DNA of 64,000 nucleotides from Devosia sp. (GCF_017744655.1 NZ_JAGIAW010000014.1:186001-250000); one strand, 5' to 3'; positions 20,045-29,466 are shown, numbered from the stretch's first letter. The notes: generated from the letters alone by a model not told the origin. Numbers and translations: made by a program.

Positions 20045-20725
20045 CTAGACCACCAGGGCCTTGTCCAACCACAGCGCGAAGCCGCCCTTGAAGGCATTTG
20101 CATTATCGCCGCGCCGGGCCTTGGGTGGCAAATGGTCGAGCCTCACGGCATTGCCGCCGCCGATCACCACATAGTCGGGCTCCATGGCCGCCGTGAGCTG
20201 TTCGACAGCATCGAAGACATGCTTTTGCCATTTGTCATGGCCGCGTTTCTCAAGGCTCGCTTCGCCAAGATAGTCCTCGAACGTGCGGCCCTTCCGATAG
20301 GGCAGATGCGCCAGTTCCATGGGCTGCGCGATGTTCTCAACGATCATGGCGGCGCCGAGGCCGGTGCCAAGGCCGAGAAAAAGCATGCGGCCGCCCTGAT
20401 AGCTGCCGATGGCCTGCATCAGCGCGTCGTTGACGATCCGCACCGGCTTGCCGAAACGCTTGGCGAAGTCGAAACCAACCCAGCCGGGGGCGAGGTTGTG
20501 TGGATCGCTGAGTACCTTGTCGTGCACGACCGGGCCGGGATAGCCCATGGCGATGACATCGTAGTCGATCCCATCAGCCAGCTTTTCGACGATGTCAGCC
20601 ATCGTCGCCGCATTCATCGTGGGGCCGGAAACGGCCTTTCGCTCGTCGCCGCCGGCGCTCGACAAGATCTTGACGTGCGAACCGCCGATATCGATGGCGA
20701 GGACGACGGGCTCCTTATTTTCCAT
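20045..20725 (-). CDS. ROK family glucokinase (polyphosphate glucokinase-like)
   Basis: A 226-residue sugar kinase. The phosphate loop is [13 protein letters not shown] near the N-terminus, the catalytic aspartate is in [17 protein letters not shown], and the adenosine-side loop is [14 protein letters not shown]. The zinc-binding histidine/cysteine cluster of classic ROK proteins is absent, and the chain is short, both as in polyphosphate-dependent glucokinases. It would turn glucose into glucose-6-phosphate. It overlaps the end of zwf (by 11 nt) and is last in an operon with glucoamylase, gnd and zwf, so it probably phosphorylates the glucose released there. ATP or polyphosphate as phosphate donor cannot be decided. 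Confidence 0.8.
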   Translation of the reverse strand: MENKEPVVLAIDIGGSHVKILSSAGGDERKAVSGPTMNAATMADIVEKLADGIDYDVIAMGYPGPVVHDKVLSDPHNLAPGWVGFDFAKRFGKPVRIVNDALMQAIGSYQGGRMLFLGLGTGLGAAMIVENIAQPMELAHLPYRKGRTFEDYLGEASLEKRGHDKWQKHVFDAVEQLTAAMEPDYVVIGGGNAVRLDHLPPKARRGDNANAFKGGFALWLDKALVV

Positions 20726-22130
20726 GGAGGATCACTCCATCCTTGCCCGGATCCACCCAACCTCCGGGCGGCTCGAAACCCTGCATCGCGGCGTGTGGCC
20801 CCCAACTCCCGGGAGCATAGGAAGCCGGGGCGGATTTGCGGGCGAGGACGGGATCCACAACGCGCCAGGCGAGTTCGGACGCATCCTGGCGCGTGAAAAG
20901 CTGACGCTTTCCGTCCATGGCGTCGCCGATCAGGCGCTCATAGGGCATCATGTCGTCGGTAGTGTCATCGACGGCATCGAGTTCGACGGGCTCGCCGACC
21001 ATGTCGCTGCCCGCTGCCTTACGCCGCGCCCCTATGCCAATCGTCACCTGCGGGCCGACGCGGAAGCGGACGTAGTTGGCAGCAGCGTCCTCCACGTCAT
21101 CGAAGAGGGCAACCGGCGGCTTGCGGAAACGAACCACGACTTCGGTGGCGCGAACCGGCAATTGCTTGCCGGCGCGGATATAAAAGGGCACGCCTTTCCA
21201 ACGCCAGGTATCGACGAAGAGCCGCACTGCAGCAAAGGTTTCAGCCTTGGAGTCCGCCGCGACACCGGGCTCGTCGCGATAACCGTCGAACTGGCCACGG
21301 ATCACATCGGCTTCGGTCAGCGGGCGCATCGCCTTGAGAATCTGTACCTTTTCGTCGCTGAGATCGTCTGACGCACTGGTGACCGGTGGCTCCATGGCGA
21401 GAAGCAAAAGCACGTTGACCAGATGGTTCTGGATCACGTCGCGAATGCAGCCGACTTCGTCATAAAACTTGCCGCGACCGGCAATGCCAAAGTCCTCGGC
21501 CATGGTGATCTGCACGCTTTCGACATAGGTGCGATTCCAGACCGGCTCGAGAAAGGCATTGGCGAAGCGGAAATATAAGAGGTTCTGCACCGCTTCCTTG
21601 CCGAGGAAATGGTCGATGCGGAAGACCGCTTCTTCAGGGAAGGCGCGATGCAGCACCGCGTTGAGCGCCTTTGCAGTCGCAAGATCATGTCCAAAGGGTT
21701 TTTCAACCATCAGTCGCGACTTCTTGGCGATACCTGCGGCCTTCAACGCATCAATGACAGTGCCAAAGAGCGAGGGAGGAATGGCGAGATAATAGAGCGG
21801 GTGGGTAGCGCCGCCGAGCGCGGTGCGCAGCTTCTCGAAGGTCTCGGCATTTTTGTAGTCGCCGCTGACATAGCGCAGTTGCGACTTGAACCGGGCAAAC
21901 ACGGCTTCATCCACGCTACCAAATTGCCTAGTGATGCCGTCCCGAGCCCGCTCGGCCAATTTTTCGACATCCCAATCGTCGAAGGCGACGCCGACGATGG
22001 GCTCGCTGAGATTACCGCGGCGCACCATCTGGTAGAGCGATGGCAGGATCATCTTATAGGCCAGATCGCCCGTAGCGCCGAAAACCACGAGCGCGTCGGA
22101 GCGATCGTCCGGGGGTCTGGTTGTGCTCAT
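20715..22130 (-). CDS. zwf: Glucose-6-phosphate 1-dehydrogenase
   Basis: A 471-residue enzyme oxidising glucose-6-phosphate to 6-phosphogluconolactone with NAD(P)+. The N-terminal Rossmann fold begins [19 protein letters not shown], the [11 protein letters not shown] segment and the active-site signature [15 protein letters not shown] are intact, and the C-terminal part YIRAGKQLP binds substrate phosphate. It starts within a 4-nt overlap with gnd and its end overlaps the glucokinase gene. The order gnd, zwf, glucokinase is compact. No 6-phosphogluconolactonase gene is present in this cluster. Confidence 0.95.
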   Translation of the reverse strand: MSTTRPPDDRSDALVVFGATGDLAYKMILPSLYQMVRRGNLSEPIVGVAFDDWDVEKLAERARDGITRQFGSVDEAVFARFKSQLRYVSGDYKNAETFEKLRTALGGATHPLYYLAIPPSLFGTVIDALKAAGIAKKSRLMVEKPFGHDLATAKALNAVLHRAFPEEAVFRIDHFLGKEAVQNLLYFRFANAFLEPVWNRTYVESVQITMAEDFGIAGRGKFYDEVGCIRDVIQNHLVNVLLLLAMEPPVTSASDDLSDEKVQILKAMRPLTEADVIRGQFDGYRDEPGVAADSKAETFAAVRLFVDTWRWKGVPFYIRAGKQLPVRATEVVVRFRKPPVALFDDVEDAAANYVRFRVGPQVTIGIGARRKAAGSDMVGEPVELDAVDDTTDDMMPYERLIGDAMDGKRQLFTRQDASELAWRVVDPVLARKSAPASYAPGSWGPHAAMQGFEPPGGWVDPGKDGVILHGK

Positions 22131-23125
22131 TTCTCTTCGTGCCCGCCAAAAGAGTAGCGCATTGCCGAAAGCAGCTTGTTGGCGAATTCGTCGTTATCGC
22201 GCGAGGCGAAACGGTTGAAGAGGGCAGAGGAGAGGACCGGCGCCGGAACCCCGGTTTCGATGGCGGCCTGCAGGGTCCAGCGGCCTTCGCCGGAGTCCGA
22301 AACCTTCCCGCCAAAGCGCGAGAGGGTCGCGTCGTCCTTGAGGGTCTGCGCGGTCAGGTCGAGCAGCCAGGAACCGATGACGCTGCCGTGACGCCAGACT
22401 TCGGTGACGGCGGCGAGATCGATGTCGAAGCGGTAGTATTCGGGATTGTGGAGGGGCGCTGTCTCGGCGTCGGCGGCGCGTTTTTCGTTGCCCGCATCGG
22501 CAGCCTTGAGAATGTTAAGGCCTTCGGCATAGGCGGCCATGATGCCGTATTCGATGCCGTTGTGCACCATCTTGACGAAGTGCCCGGCGCCCGGCGGGCC
22601 ACAATGGAGATAGCCCTGGCTTGCCGTGTCCGCCGTGCCGGGTGTGGCGCCGGAGCCATCCTGGCCCGGGGCGAGTGCGGCGAGGATGGGGTCGAGCGTT
22701 TTCACCGCCTCGACCGAAGCGCCCACCATCAGGCTATAGCCGCGTTGCAGGCCCCAGACGCCGCCGCTCGTGCCGATATCGACATAGGAAATGCCCCTCG
22801 CGGCAAATTCCGCGGCGAGGTCCACCGCGTCGCGATAGTTGGAATTGCCGCCATCGATGAGAATGTCGCCCAGTTCCATCTGGCTGGCGATCTCTCGGGC
22901 AACGCGACCGGTGATCGCCGCGGGGAGCATCAGCCAGACGGCGCGGGGTTTTGCGAGCTTGGCCAAGAGATCGGCAATATCAGAGGCTCCGATGGCACCC
23001 TCGGCGACCAGCGCCGCAACGCTTTGCGGGTTGAGGTCCTGTACCACGCATTGATGGCCCGCCTGCATCAGTCGCCTGACCATGTTGGCCCCCATGCGAC
23101 CCAGACCAATCATTCCCAGCTGCAT
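22127..23125 (-). CDS. gnd: 6-phosphogluconate dehydrogenase, decarboxylating, short form
   Basis: A 332-residue enzyme that converts 6-phosphogluconate to ribulose-5-phosphate. The N-terminal nucleotide fold is [19 protein letters not shown], the substrate-binding signature is [22 protein letters not shown], and the catalytic part follows in [23 protein letters not shown]. At about 330 residues it is the short (type III) form common in alphaproteobacteria and Gram-positive bacteria, which often prefers NAD+; that preference is inferred. It follows the glucoamylase gene by 22 nt and overlaps zwf by 4 nt. Confidence 0.93.
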   Translation of the reverse strand: MQLGMIGLGRMGANMVRRLMQAGHQCVVQDLNPQSVAALVAEGAIGASDIADLLAKLAKPRAVWLMLPAAITGRVAREIASQMELGDILIDGGNSNYRDAVDLAAEFAARGISYVDIGTSGGVWGLQRGYSLMVGASVEAVKTLDPILAALAPGQDGSGATPGTADTASQGYLHCGPPGAGHFVKMVHNGIEYGIMAAYAEGLNILKAADAGNEKRAADAETAPLHNPEYYRFDIDLAAVTEVWRHGSVIGSWLLDLTAQTLKDDATLSRFGGKVSDSGEGRWTLQAAIETGVPAPVLSSALFNRFASRDNDEFANKLLSAMRYSFGGHEEK

Positions 23126-23147
23126 ATGCCTAGCTCCTGTTTGACGC

Positions 23148-25550
23148 TTATTCGCCGACCACCTGGACCCTATATTCAGATGGGTCCCAGCGCTCGCCGT
23201 CGAGCCAGAAGAAGGTGAAGACCACCGCCCTTCCCGGCTCTAGTTTGGATATGTCGAGATCGGCCACGTAGGTTCCAAGACCACTTTCGCGCGTTTTCGT
23301 GTCAGTTGCTGACTGCCAATCGTCGAGTCCCCAATGCACAAGGGCGGGCTCAGTCAGTTCGAGCCGCAGCGTTTTACCGGGCGGCACGCGGGTGATGGCG
23401 TTATTGAGCCGCCAGATACGCAGGTGTGATGGCGTCTTCCTGGCGATATAGCGCGCATACGTCTGCGGCGGCATATCGAACACAGCGCCGTCGGCGAGCG
23501 AGCGCAGAAGCTTGATGTGCTCGGCATGGGCCCAAACAAGCGGCATGGCACTACCCGACGGCCGCCCAAGGAATAGCTCGCGATCGGGAATGTCGGCTGC
23601 GTCCCAGCTTTGCTCTGGAAGGAGGCCTTCGACGCTCGCCGACGCTTCGAGGGTCTCCAGGAGCCGTTCGGCCTCTTCGGGCCGCCCGGCGCAAAGCTCA
23701 TAATGCGCGCGTTCGCCTGCGAGCAAGGGCCAGGCACGACCCTGCCCCGTGCCGTTGAAGGAGGAGCCATCGACGTGCTCGCCATAGCCATCGCCGGTAT
23801 AGCGATACCAGAGCGGGCCTTGCGGCAGCTCCACCTTGAGGGTGGCGTCGATCATCCTGATAGTATCGAGAATGCGCGGATCGTCTGCAGCGCGCAGGCC
23901 GAAACGCACAAGGGCCAGTGCGTCGGGGCTAACGACATTCCGGGTCGGCAGTTCGGATTTGCCGGTGATCTGGTTGCGGATAACGGTCACGCCGGAACCG
24001 GCATCGGCGATATCGGTGGTCCGGTCATTGCCCATGCGAACATAGTAGCCGCCAACGCCGAGACCGGGGTCGGGATCGCCGACATAGGTCCAATTTTCGA
24101 TCTGCTCGTTCCAACAATCCGCCGTCTCGCGCAGGTGTTTTCCGGCCCCTTCGTCTCCGAGAAGGTCGGCCGCGGCGAGGAGAGCGGCGATCTCGACCGA
24201 AAGCGTAAAGGGGCTGTAGCCGCCGTCCTCCTCCCAACGATCCTGGCGACTGGCCGGACCATTGGCGATGATATAGCCGGCGGCGGCCCGGACCATGGGC
24301 AGATAACGCTGCAATGCCTCGCCCTTGAGAACGCCCTCGCGCCGCAACAGGTCGGCCAGGAGGATAGGGAAAGCGCATTCATCCATCTGGACGCCGCGCC
24401 AATAAGGCCTGCCATCGAGCCACATGTTCTGAGCCCAATGGCCGGAGGACAATTGCACCTCGCGCAGATATTCAAGGATGCTCCAGGCCTCGCGATGATC
24501 GCCGGCCGCCAGAAAACCGCCTGCGGTTTCGACGAGATCACGCGGCCACACCAGGTGGTAGCCGCCCATATCGTCGTCGCCTTTGCTTGTGCCCCAGGGG
24601 ACGGAGAGGCTTGCGACCACCGCTCCCGGTCGATCGACGGCTCGGTGGCTGGCGAGGACCGCAGTCGACACCCGATAGGCATTGATCTTGCCAGGCACAG
24701 ATCTGTCAAGATTGTTCAAGCCAGCCTGCCAGCCACGCCAGTTTTTGCAGTAATCGGCAACGGCTTTGTCCCAGCCACCGCGCAGGCTTTCGAGCACATT
24801 GGCCCCGGCTTCGGTCTCGGACTGGCCAAAACCGAGGACCAGATCGACGCGGTTCTGCTCACCAAAGCCGATCTCGGCAGTGATGGCGACATTGCCGTCG
24901 TCGGCGCGCTGATATTGCGGATCGAGCAGGCCGGTCTTGCTCAATTGCTGGAACCCATCGGACTGTCCGACGAATCCAACGGAGCGGCTACGCCAGGGCA
25001 GTGAACCTCCGAGCGCCAGATAGCGCGAGCGCCCGCTGGCATAGAGCAGCGTCACATCGCGTTGCGCGCTGATCCATGCGGAATTGCCCATTCCGGCATT
25101 GACGAGATGCGGGGCAAGCAGCGCATAGATGCGATAGTCGGCCAGGGTTCCAACGAGCGGGATAAAGCTGATCCGCTGGATGAGGGCGGGACGATCAGGA
25201 TCAGTGATGATCTGCTTTTCAATCCGATATCGACCATCTCTCGCCGTGTTGACGATGTGGAACGCCGGCACGCCATCTTCGAGATGGGTCGTCGTGCTTT
25301 GGCAATCGCGCTTCTCTTCGGAGAAATAGCCGTCCGGCCCGGTGATCAGGAGTTCGAAGTCGCGCGTGCAGGCACTGTCGACGCGCGGGTAGTAGACTTC
25401 GTTCAGAACGCCGTGGCTAAGGGTGAACCAGACCGGGGATTTTCGGGATAGGGCCGTGCCTACACCACTCTTGGCACTGGACGTCCATCTGGGCGTGATG
25501 CCAGGCGCGCCGGGAGCAAAGTCAAGCAAATCGGCTTTCGAAAGTACCAT
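23148..25550 (-). CDS. GH15 glucoamylase (glucan 1,4-alpha-glucosidase)
   Basis: An 800-residue glycoside hydrolase of family 15. It has an N-terminal bacterial beta-sandwich domain (residues 1-270; APGAPGITPRWTSSAKSGVG is typical) and the (alpha/alpha)6 barrel, with YHLVWPRDLVETAGGFLA, the general-acid region WEEDGGYSPFTLSVEIAALL and the late GQGRAWPLLAGERAHYEL. A C-terminal beta domain ends the chain. The ATG at 25550 is chosen; the frame is open to 25640 but the longer N-terminus is not needed and does not look like a convincing export signal. It would release glucose from the ends of alpha-glucans inside the cell and heads the gnd-zwf-glucokinase operon. Confidence 0.88.
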   Translation of the reverse strand: MVLSKADLLDFAPGAPGITPRWTSSAKSGVGTALSRKSPVWFTLSHGVLNEVYYPRVDSACTRDFELLITGPDGYFSEEKRDCQSTTTHLEDGVPAFHIVNTARDGRYRIEKQIITDPDRPALIQRISFIPLVGTLADYRIYALLAPHLVNAGMGNSAWISAQRDVTLLYASGRSRYLALGGSLPWRSRSVGFVGQSDGFQQLSKTGLLDPQYQRADDGNVAITAEIGFGEQNRVDLVLGFGQSETEAGANVLESLRGGWDKAVADYCKNWRGWQAGLNNLDRSVPGKINAYRVSTAVLASHRAVDRPGAVVASLSVPWGTSKGDDDMGGYHLVWPRDLVETAGGFLAAGDHREAWSILEYLREVQLSSGHWAQNMWLDGRPYWRGVQMDECAFPILLADLLRREGVLKGEALQRYLPMVRAAAGYIIANGPASRQDRWEEDGGYSPFTLSVEIAALLAAADLLGDEGAGKHLRETADCWNEQIENWTYVGDPDPGLGVGGYYVRMGNDRTTDIADAGSGVTVIRNQITGKSELPTRNVVSPDALALVRFGLRAADDPRILDTIRMIDATLKVELPQGPLWYRYTGDGYGEHVDGSSFNGTGQGRAWPLLAGERAHYELCAGRPEEAERLLETLEASASVEGLLPEQSWDAADIPDRELFLGRPSGSAMPLVWAHAEHIKLLRSLADGAVFDMPPQTYARYIARKTPSHLRIWRLNNAITRVPPGKTLRLELTEPALVHWGLDDWQSATDTKTRESGLGTYVADLDISKLEPGRAVVFTFFWLDGERWDPSEYRVQVVGE

Positions 25551-25876
25551 GGCATAGCCTCGCAAGCCACGACAACTGCCCCCAGGAGCGAGCCCAAAAA
25601 GCGTAGCCAATAAGCAACTTATGGCTCCAATGGGCCGCACCGCAAGGCCCCGATGACGCGCGAGATTGGGTGCTGTCGCTTACCCCGATCTCCGTGCTGG
25701 ACCAAGCACGGACGAAGCGTCCCCCCTTGTATGGGATGCCAACTGCCTTACGGCAGGCTATCGTCGGCAAACCTCGCCGGCGAGAGCCTTTGAGCATCGA
25801 TCTGGTCGGTCCCTTCTATCACGGACTGAGACTTCGCCTGGTCCAATATGGCTTGAGTGCCGACGGTAAGGCGTGC
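25551..25876. other. Intergenic region without a gene
   Basis: In this 326-nt stretch I see no credible gene. It contains an 8-bp hairpin (TCCGTGCT at 25691-25698 paired with AGCACGGA at 25705-25712) and a 5-bp one at 25743-25756. Neither is followed by a T-run on the minus strand, so a Rho-independent end of the ProXWV-type operon is possible but not supported. The promoter of the glucoamylase operon must lie in the upper part. Confidence 0.5.
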
Positions 25877-26950
25877 CTAGTTCAGGCCAGGAGTATGACG
25901 CGCAATGGCCTTGATGACCTGCTTGGCTGTAACTCGACCTATTTGGCGACCGTCACTGTCCTGCACGCCAACCCATTGATGTTCGGCAAACAATGGCAGG
26001 ACATCCTCACACCGTGCGTCTTGGGAAACGGACGCCTGGCAATGCTCGTGCTCGCCCCTTTCCATGATCGATCGAACATGGATGGCTCGGGCCTTGTTCA
26101 CCTCGCGGACGAATTCCTCGATGTGCTCGTTTGCAGGTCGCAGCACGATATCTTCGGGTTTGCCGACCTGCTGCACTGCGCCATCCTTCAGCACCGCAAT
26201 GCGATCGCCGATCTTGAGGGCTTCATCGAAGTCATGGGTGATGAACAAGATGGTCTTGCCCAGCGTCTTTTGCAGTTCGATCAATTGGTCCTGCATGCCC
26301 GAGCGGATCAGCGGATCGAGCGCTGAGAAAGCCTCGTCCATGAGGATGATCTCCGTATCGAGCGCGAGAGCGCGAGCAAGGCCCACGCGCTGCTGCTGCC
26401 CGCCGGAAAGCTGGCGGGGGCGCGACTGTTCGTAGCCGGAAAGGCCGACGATCTCGATCCATTTGGCCGCTTCCTTGAGCCGTTCGGCCTTCGGCACGCC
26501 TCGCACTTCGAGGCCATAGGCGACATTGTCGATGACCGATCGGTGCGGCATGAGGCCGAACTTTTGGAAAACCATCGCCACCTGGGTTCGCCGATAGGTG
26601 CGAAGCTGATTGAGGCTCATCTTGAGCACGTCCGTGCCGTTGACAACGATCTCACCTGCCGTCGGCTCGATCAGACGGTTGACGTGGCGGATGAGGGTCG
26701 ACTTGCCGGAACCGGAAAGGCCCATGACCACGAAAATCTGGCCACGCGCGATGTCGAGCGAGACATTGTCGAGACCAACGACGTGATTGGTCTCTGCCTG
26801 CACCTCGGCCTTGGATTTTCCGGACTGCAACAGGGCCAGGGCCTCCTGCGGCTTGTCGCCGAAAATCTTGGTGACGCCGCGCATGGCGATGGCGATGGCG
26901 AGGTCAGTCATGTCTGTCGGGTCAGTCTTGATATCTGTCATGGCGTTCAT
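25877..26950 (-). CDS. proV: Glycine betaine/proline-type ABC importer ATPase
   Basis: A 357-residue ATPase of the ProV/OpuAA group. The ATG at 26950 is chosen; it lies 1 nt after the end of the permease gene's stop and follows GGAGG, whereas the longer frame to 27109 overlaps the permease. Walker A is GLSGSGKSTLIRHVNRL, the signature LSGGQQQRVGLARAL and Walker B IILMDEAFSALDP. A C-terminal regulatory part follows, from about residue 280, resembling CBS domains, which in OpuA sense ionic strength. The N-terminal helix QEALALLQSGKSKAEVQ is typical for this family. It is last in a proX-proW-proV operon. Confidence 0.88.
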   Translation of the reverse strand: MNAMTDIKTDPTDMTDLAIAIAMRGVTKIFGDKPQEALALLQSGKSKAEVQAETNHVVGLDNVSLDIARGQIFVVMGLSGSGKSTLIRHVNRLIEPTAGEIVVNGTDVLKMSLNQLRTYRRTQVAMVFQKFGLMPHRSVIDNVAYGLEVRGVPKAERLKEAAKWIEIVGLSGYEQSRPRQLSGGQQQRVGLARALALDTEIILMDEAFSALDPLIRSGMQDQLIELQKTLGKTILFITHDFDEALKIGDRIAVLKDGAVQQVGKPEDIVLRPANEHIEEFVREVNKARAIHVRSIMERGEHEHCQASVSQDARCEDVLPLFAEHQWVGVQDSDGRQIGRVTAKQVIKAIARHTPGLN

Positions 26951-26951
26951 G

Positions 26952-27821
26952 TCAGCGTGCCTCCGCGAGGCCGATGCGCCCTTGCAATTGTTTGCCGAAG
27001 GATTGGGTGACGCGATCGAAGATGATCGCGAGAGCGACGATGCCGAGGCCGGCAAAAAGGCCGCGGCTGACCTCGAGGCGGCCGATGCCCTGCAGCACCT
27101 GATAGCCAAGCCCCCCTGCGCCGATCATCGAGGCGATAACGACCATGGCGAGGGCCATCATCGTGGTCTGGTTGATGCCGGCCAGAATGGTCGGCAACGC
27201 CAGCGGAATCTGCACGCCGAAAAGGCGTTGGCGCGGATTGGTGCCGAAGGCGCGGCTTGCTTCCATGACGGCCGGGTCGACGGAGCGCAGGCCGAGATCA
27301 GTGAGACGCACCAGCGGCGGCGCGGCATAGACGATAGTGGCGATCAGCGCCGGAATCTTGCCTGGCCCAAAGATCATCACCGTGGGAATGAGATAGACGA
27401 AACTCGGCAGCGTCTGCATCAGGTCGAGCACGGGCGTAACGACGTTGCGGACGTTAAGCGAGCGGCTCATCCAGACTCCGACCGGGATGGAAACGAGGAT
27501 GGCCGTGATGGTCGCAGCGATCATCAGTGCCATGGTCGTCATGGCATCCTTCCAGAGGTCCATGACGCCCAGGAAGAGAAGCGAAAGGAGCACGATTACC
27601 GGCAGCTTCCAACTGCGGGTGGCGAGCCAGGCGACCCCCACGAGAATGGCCATGATGAGCCACCAGGGTGTCGCGACCAGCAGGTCTTCGATGGCCTTGA
27701 GCAGCATGAGCAACGGATAGGCAGCCGCTTCAAATTCGTCGCCCCAATTGCGCACGACCCAATTGAGGCCGTCATCGATGGCGCGGCGCAGGGGCTTTGT
27801 GTCGATCAGTTCAGGAAACAC
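26952..27821 (-). CDS. proW: Glycine betaine/proline-type ABC importer permease
   Basis: A 289-residue inner-membrane protein of the ProW family, starting with GTG at 27821. After a cytosolic N-terminus (WVVRNWGDEFEAAAYPLL) come about six to seven helices; the permease signature is LDLMQTLPSFVYLIPTVMIFGPGKIPALIATIVYA and the EAA loop is VMEASRAFGTNPRQRLFGVQIPLALPTILAGINQTTMMALAMV, both strongly conserved. It is separated from the ATPase gene by one base and from proX by 119 nt holding a hairpin. Confidence 0.88.
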   Translation of the reverse strand: MFPELIDTKPLRRAIDDGLNWVVRNWGDEFEAAAYPLLMLLKAIEDLLVATPWWLIMAILVGVAWLATRSWKLPVIVLLSLLFLGVMDLWKDAMTTMALMIAATITAILVSIPVGVWMSRSLNVRNVVTPVLDLMQTLPSFVYLIPTVMIFGPGKIPALIATIVYAAPPLVRLTDLGLRSVDPAVMEASRAFGTNPRQRLFGVQIPLALPTILAGINQTTMMALAMVVIASMIGAGGLGYQVLQGIGRLEVSRGLFAGLGIVALAIIFDRVTQSFGKQLQGRIGLAEAR

Positions 27822-27892
27822 GTCTTCTTCTTTCGCAAAGGACGCGCGATGCTGAAACGCGTTCCCTGGCGCATTCGGGCATCACGCGAAGG

Positions 27893-27915
27893 TGGCCGGG
27901 CTTGCAGCCCAGCCA
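27893..27915 (-). other. Intra-operon hairpin between proX and proW
   Basis: TGGCCGGGCT and AGCCCAGCCA pair over ten positions with one mismatch around a TGC loop, 26 nt after the proX stop. There is no T-run in the minus direction, so it is probably a 3' stability hairpin for the proX part of the message. The T-run that follows on the plus strand has no gene to terminate. Confidence 0.55.
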
Positions 27916-27940
27916 CTTCGATTTTTGTCTCTAGCAAGAG

Positions 27941-28969
27941 CTAGTTGAGGGTCGCCTTGACCTTGTCGGCCACATCGGCGGAGACCCAGGTGCTCCAGAG
28001 ATCTTCCTTGGTCTTGAGGAAGTTCTGGGCGGTTGCGGCGGCATCAGCCTGGTTCTCATCGCCATAGACCAGCAGTTCGCTGATTTCGGCATTGGTGAGA
28101 CCGACCTTGGTGAAATATTCGGCGACGGCGGGCGCGTCTTCCTGTAGCCAGGCAGCAGCGCCGACGACGGCAGGCGAGGACGGATAGGCGGTTACGCCCG
28201 CAGGTTCGTCGCAATCAGGATCGGTGTTGCAGGCATAGACGTCGGGCTTGGTTTCACCGAGGTCGAGCTGCACGGCGTCGTACTTGCCGAGGATGGCCGT
28301 TGGCCCCCAATAATAGAATAGGATTGGCTCTTCACGCGTGAAGGCGCGGGCAATCGAGGCATCCAGCGCACCACCCGACCCGGGCGAGAACAGGTTCCAG
28401 GCGCCTTCCATGTCATAGGCTGCAAAGAGCGCCGTTGTCGAAAGTTCGCAAGCCCAGCCCGGCGGGCAGGAATAAAGGCGCCCCTGGCTGGGTTCCTCGG
28501 GATCGGCGAAAAGATCTGGGCGCGCAATCACAGCTTCCGCCGTCGTCAGCTCGGGATGCGCTTCCTGCACATAGCGCGGAATGAACCAGCCCTCGACCGT
28601 GCCATCGGTAATGGCGTCGGAAAGCTGAACCACATCCCCGGCGGCAATGCCTTCGGCCCATGGTTCTTCGATCGTGCTGGTCCAAAGCTCGGGAGCGACG
28701 GCCGGCGTGCCGCGCGTCAACATGGACGAGGAAGTGGGAACTGTGTCGCCGGTGACAATCTCGACGCTACAGTCAAAACCGGCTTCGAGAATGGTGGCGT
28801 GGATATGGGCCAACGCAGCGGCGGATGGCCAGGTCATTTCGGCAATATCGATAGTCTTGTCTGTGCCGCAGGCCGATCCGGCGCTGTCCTGCGCCAAGGC
28901 ACCTGGAATAGTGGTCGAAAAAAGGGCGAGCGTCATCGCGGCGGCAATGCCACCGGATTTCAAAATCAT
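27941..28969 (-). CDS. proX: Glycine betaine/choline-type ABC importer, periplasmic binding protein
   Basis: A 342-residue binding protein with a signal peptide (MILKSGGIAAAMTLALF..., cleavage after GALAQ). The mature chain has the OpuAC/ProX layout: IDIAEMTWPSAAALAHIHATILEAG near the start, then ELWTSTIEEPWAEG, aromatic residues in GWFIPRYVQEAHPEL and EEPILFYYWGPTAILGKYD which could form the cage for a quaternary amine, and C-terminal helices. Cysteine pairs (CPPGWAC, CNTDPDC) suggest disulfides. First gene of the importer operon. Betaine, choline or a related osmolyte are all possible ligands. Confidence 0.85.
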   Translation of the reverse strand: MILKSGGIAAAMTLALFSTTIPGALAQDSAGSACGTDKTIDIAEMTWPSAAALAHIHATILEAGFDCSVEIVTGDTVPTSSSMLTRGTPAVAPELWTSTIEEPWAEGIAAGDVVQLSDAITDGTVEGWFIPRYVQEAHPELTTAEAVIARPDLFADPEEPSQGRLYSCPPGWACELSTTALFAAYDMEGAWNLFSPGSGGALDASIARAFTREEPILFYYWGPTAILGKYDAVQLDLGETKPDVYACNTDPDCDEPAGVTAYPSSPAVVGAAAWLQEDAPAVAEYFTKVGLTNAEISELLVYGDENQADAAATAQNFLKTKEDLWSTWVSADVADKVKATLN

Positions 28970-29001
28970 CAGGTCTTCTCCTGCAGTTTTCGGATGCCCA
29001 G

Positions 29002-29030
29002 ACCGTAGAAACTCAAAGCGCCCATGTCAA
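29002..29030 (-). promoter_or_regulatory. Candidate promoter of proX
   Basis: On the minus strand TTGACA (29025-29030) and TACGGT (29002-29007) are 17 nt apart, about 30 nt in front of the proX start. A second, perfect -10 hexamer TATAAT lies farther upstream at 29080-29085 with a weak -35. Either could be used. Confidence 0.4.
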
Positions 29031-29323
29031 ATTTCGCATTACTTCGGGCAGTAAACTAAATATGTCTGATTTTTTCCTCATTATACCTCCGCTCAAATTG
29101 CTCAATTAAGTTCTGTCACCAATAATTTCTTCAGAAGAACCCTGAATTATAATTGCGAGTAGAGCGCCGTCGTAATACAAAATATTTCTCACAGTGAGTT
29201 CAATATCAGAAACACCCGGTTTCTGGCGCATTTTCGCCGCAAAGCGACCATTCGGGCTCGACGACGATTTCTTAGCCAACCTCCTGCTGTCGACGCCACC
29301 CTCCAATCTCCCATCGGGCGGGA

Positions 29324-29353
29324 TTGACTCACAAAACGCCTGATGCGTATATG
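29324..29353 (+). promoter_or_regulatory. Promoter of the LacI-sugar importer operon
   Basis: TTGACT at 29324-29329 and TATATG at 29348-29353 with 18 nt between them. The -10 hexamer runs directly into the 28-bp dyad operator at 29352, so binding of a repressor there would exclude RNA polymerase. Confidence 0.65.
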
Positions 29354-29379
29354 ACACCGATGTCATGACATCGGTGTCA
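29352..29379. promoter_or_regulatory. 28-bp perfect dyad operator of the LacI regulator
   Basis: TGACACCGATGTCA is followed directly by its exact reverse complement TGACATCGGTGTCA. Each half is itself a near-palindrome TGACA-N4-TGTCA, the form of operators known for alphaproteobacterial LacI proteins of the alpha-glucoside/trehalose type (TGACACCGGTGTCA). It therefore looks like two abutting LacI operators, placed just after the -10 hexamer and 88 nt before the LacI gene. Confidence 0.8.
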
Positions 29380-29466
29380 CTATCACCGGGAAGACATCGC
29401 GGTAGATCTGATTGCAAGGATGCGAGAGACGCATCGTGTCAAACAGACCCACCGAGGGAGGATCGC

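Larger units (their letters stand above)
28970..29466. other. Divergent control region between proX and LacI operons
   Basis: This 497-nt stretch holds control signals for both divergent operons. The proX side (29000-29200) is AT-rich compared with the rest of the window. A minus-strand open frame (29106-29417, 103 residues) ends in DIELTVRNILYYDGALLAII, which recalls the last strands of a PAS domain, but it covers the LacI promoter and operator and has no ribosome-binding site, so it is at most a gene remnant. Confidence 0.6.

Noticed and set aside
25691-25712. 8-bp hairpin as a Rho-independent terminator of the ProXWV-type operon
   Set aside because: No T-run follows on the minus strand and it is about 165 nt from the stop codon, so the call is not supported.
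29106-29417. 103-codon minus-strand frame as an intact gene
   Set aside because: It covers the LacI promoter and the perfect dyad operator and has no ribosome-binding site; only a remnant at its C-terminal end seems possible.
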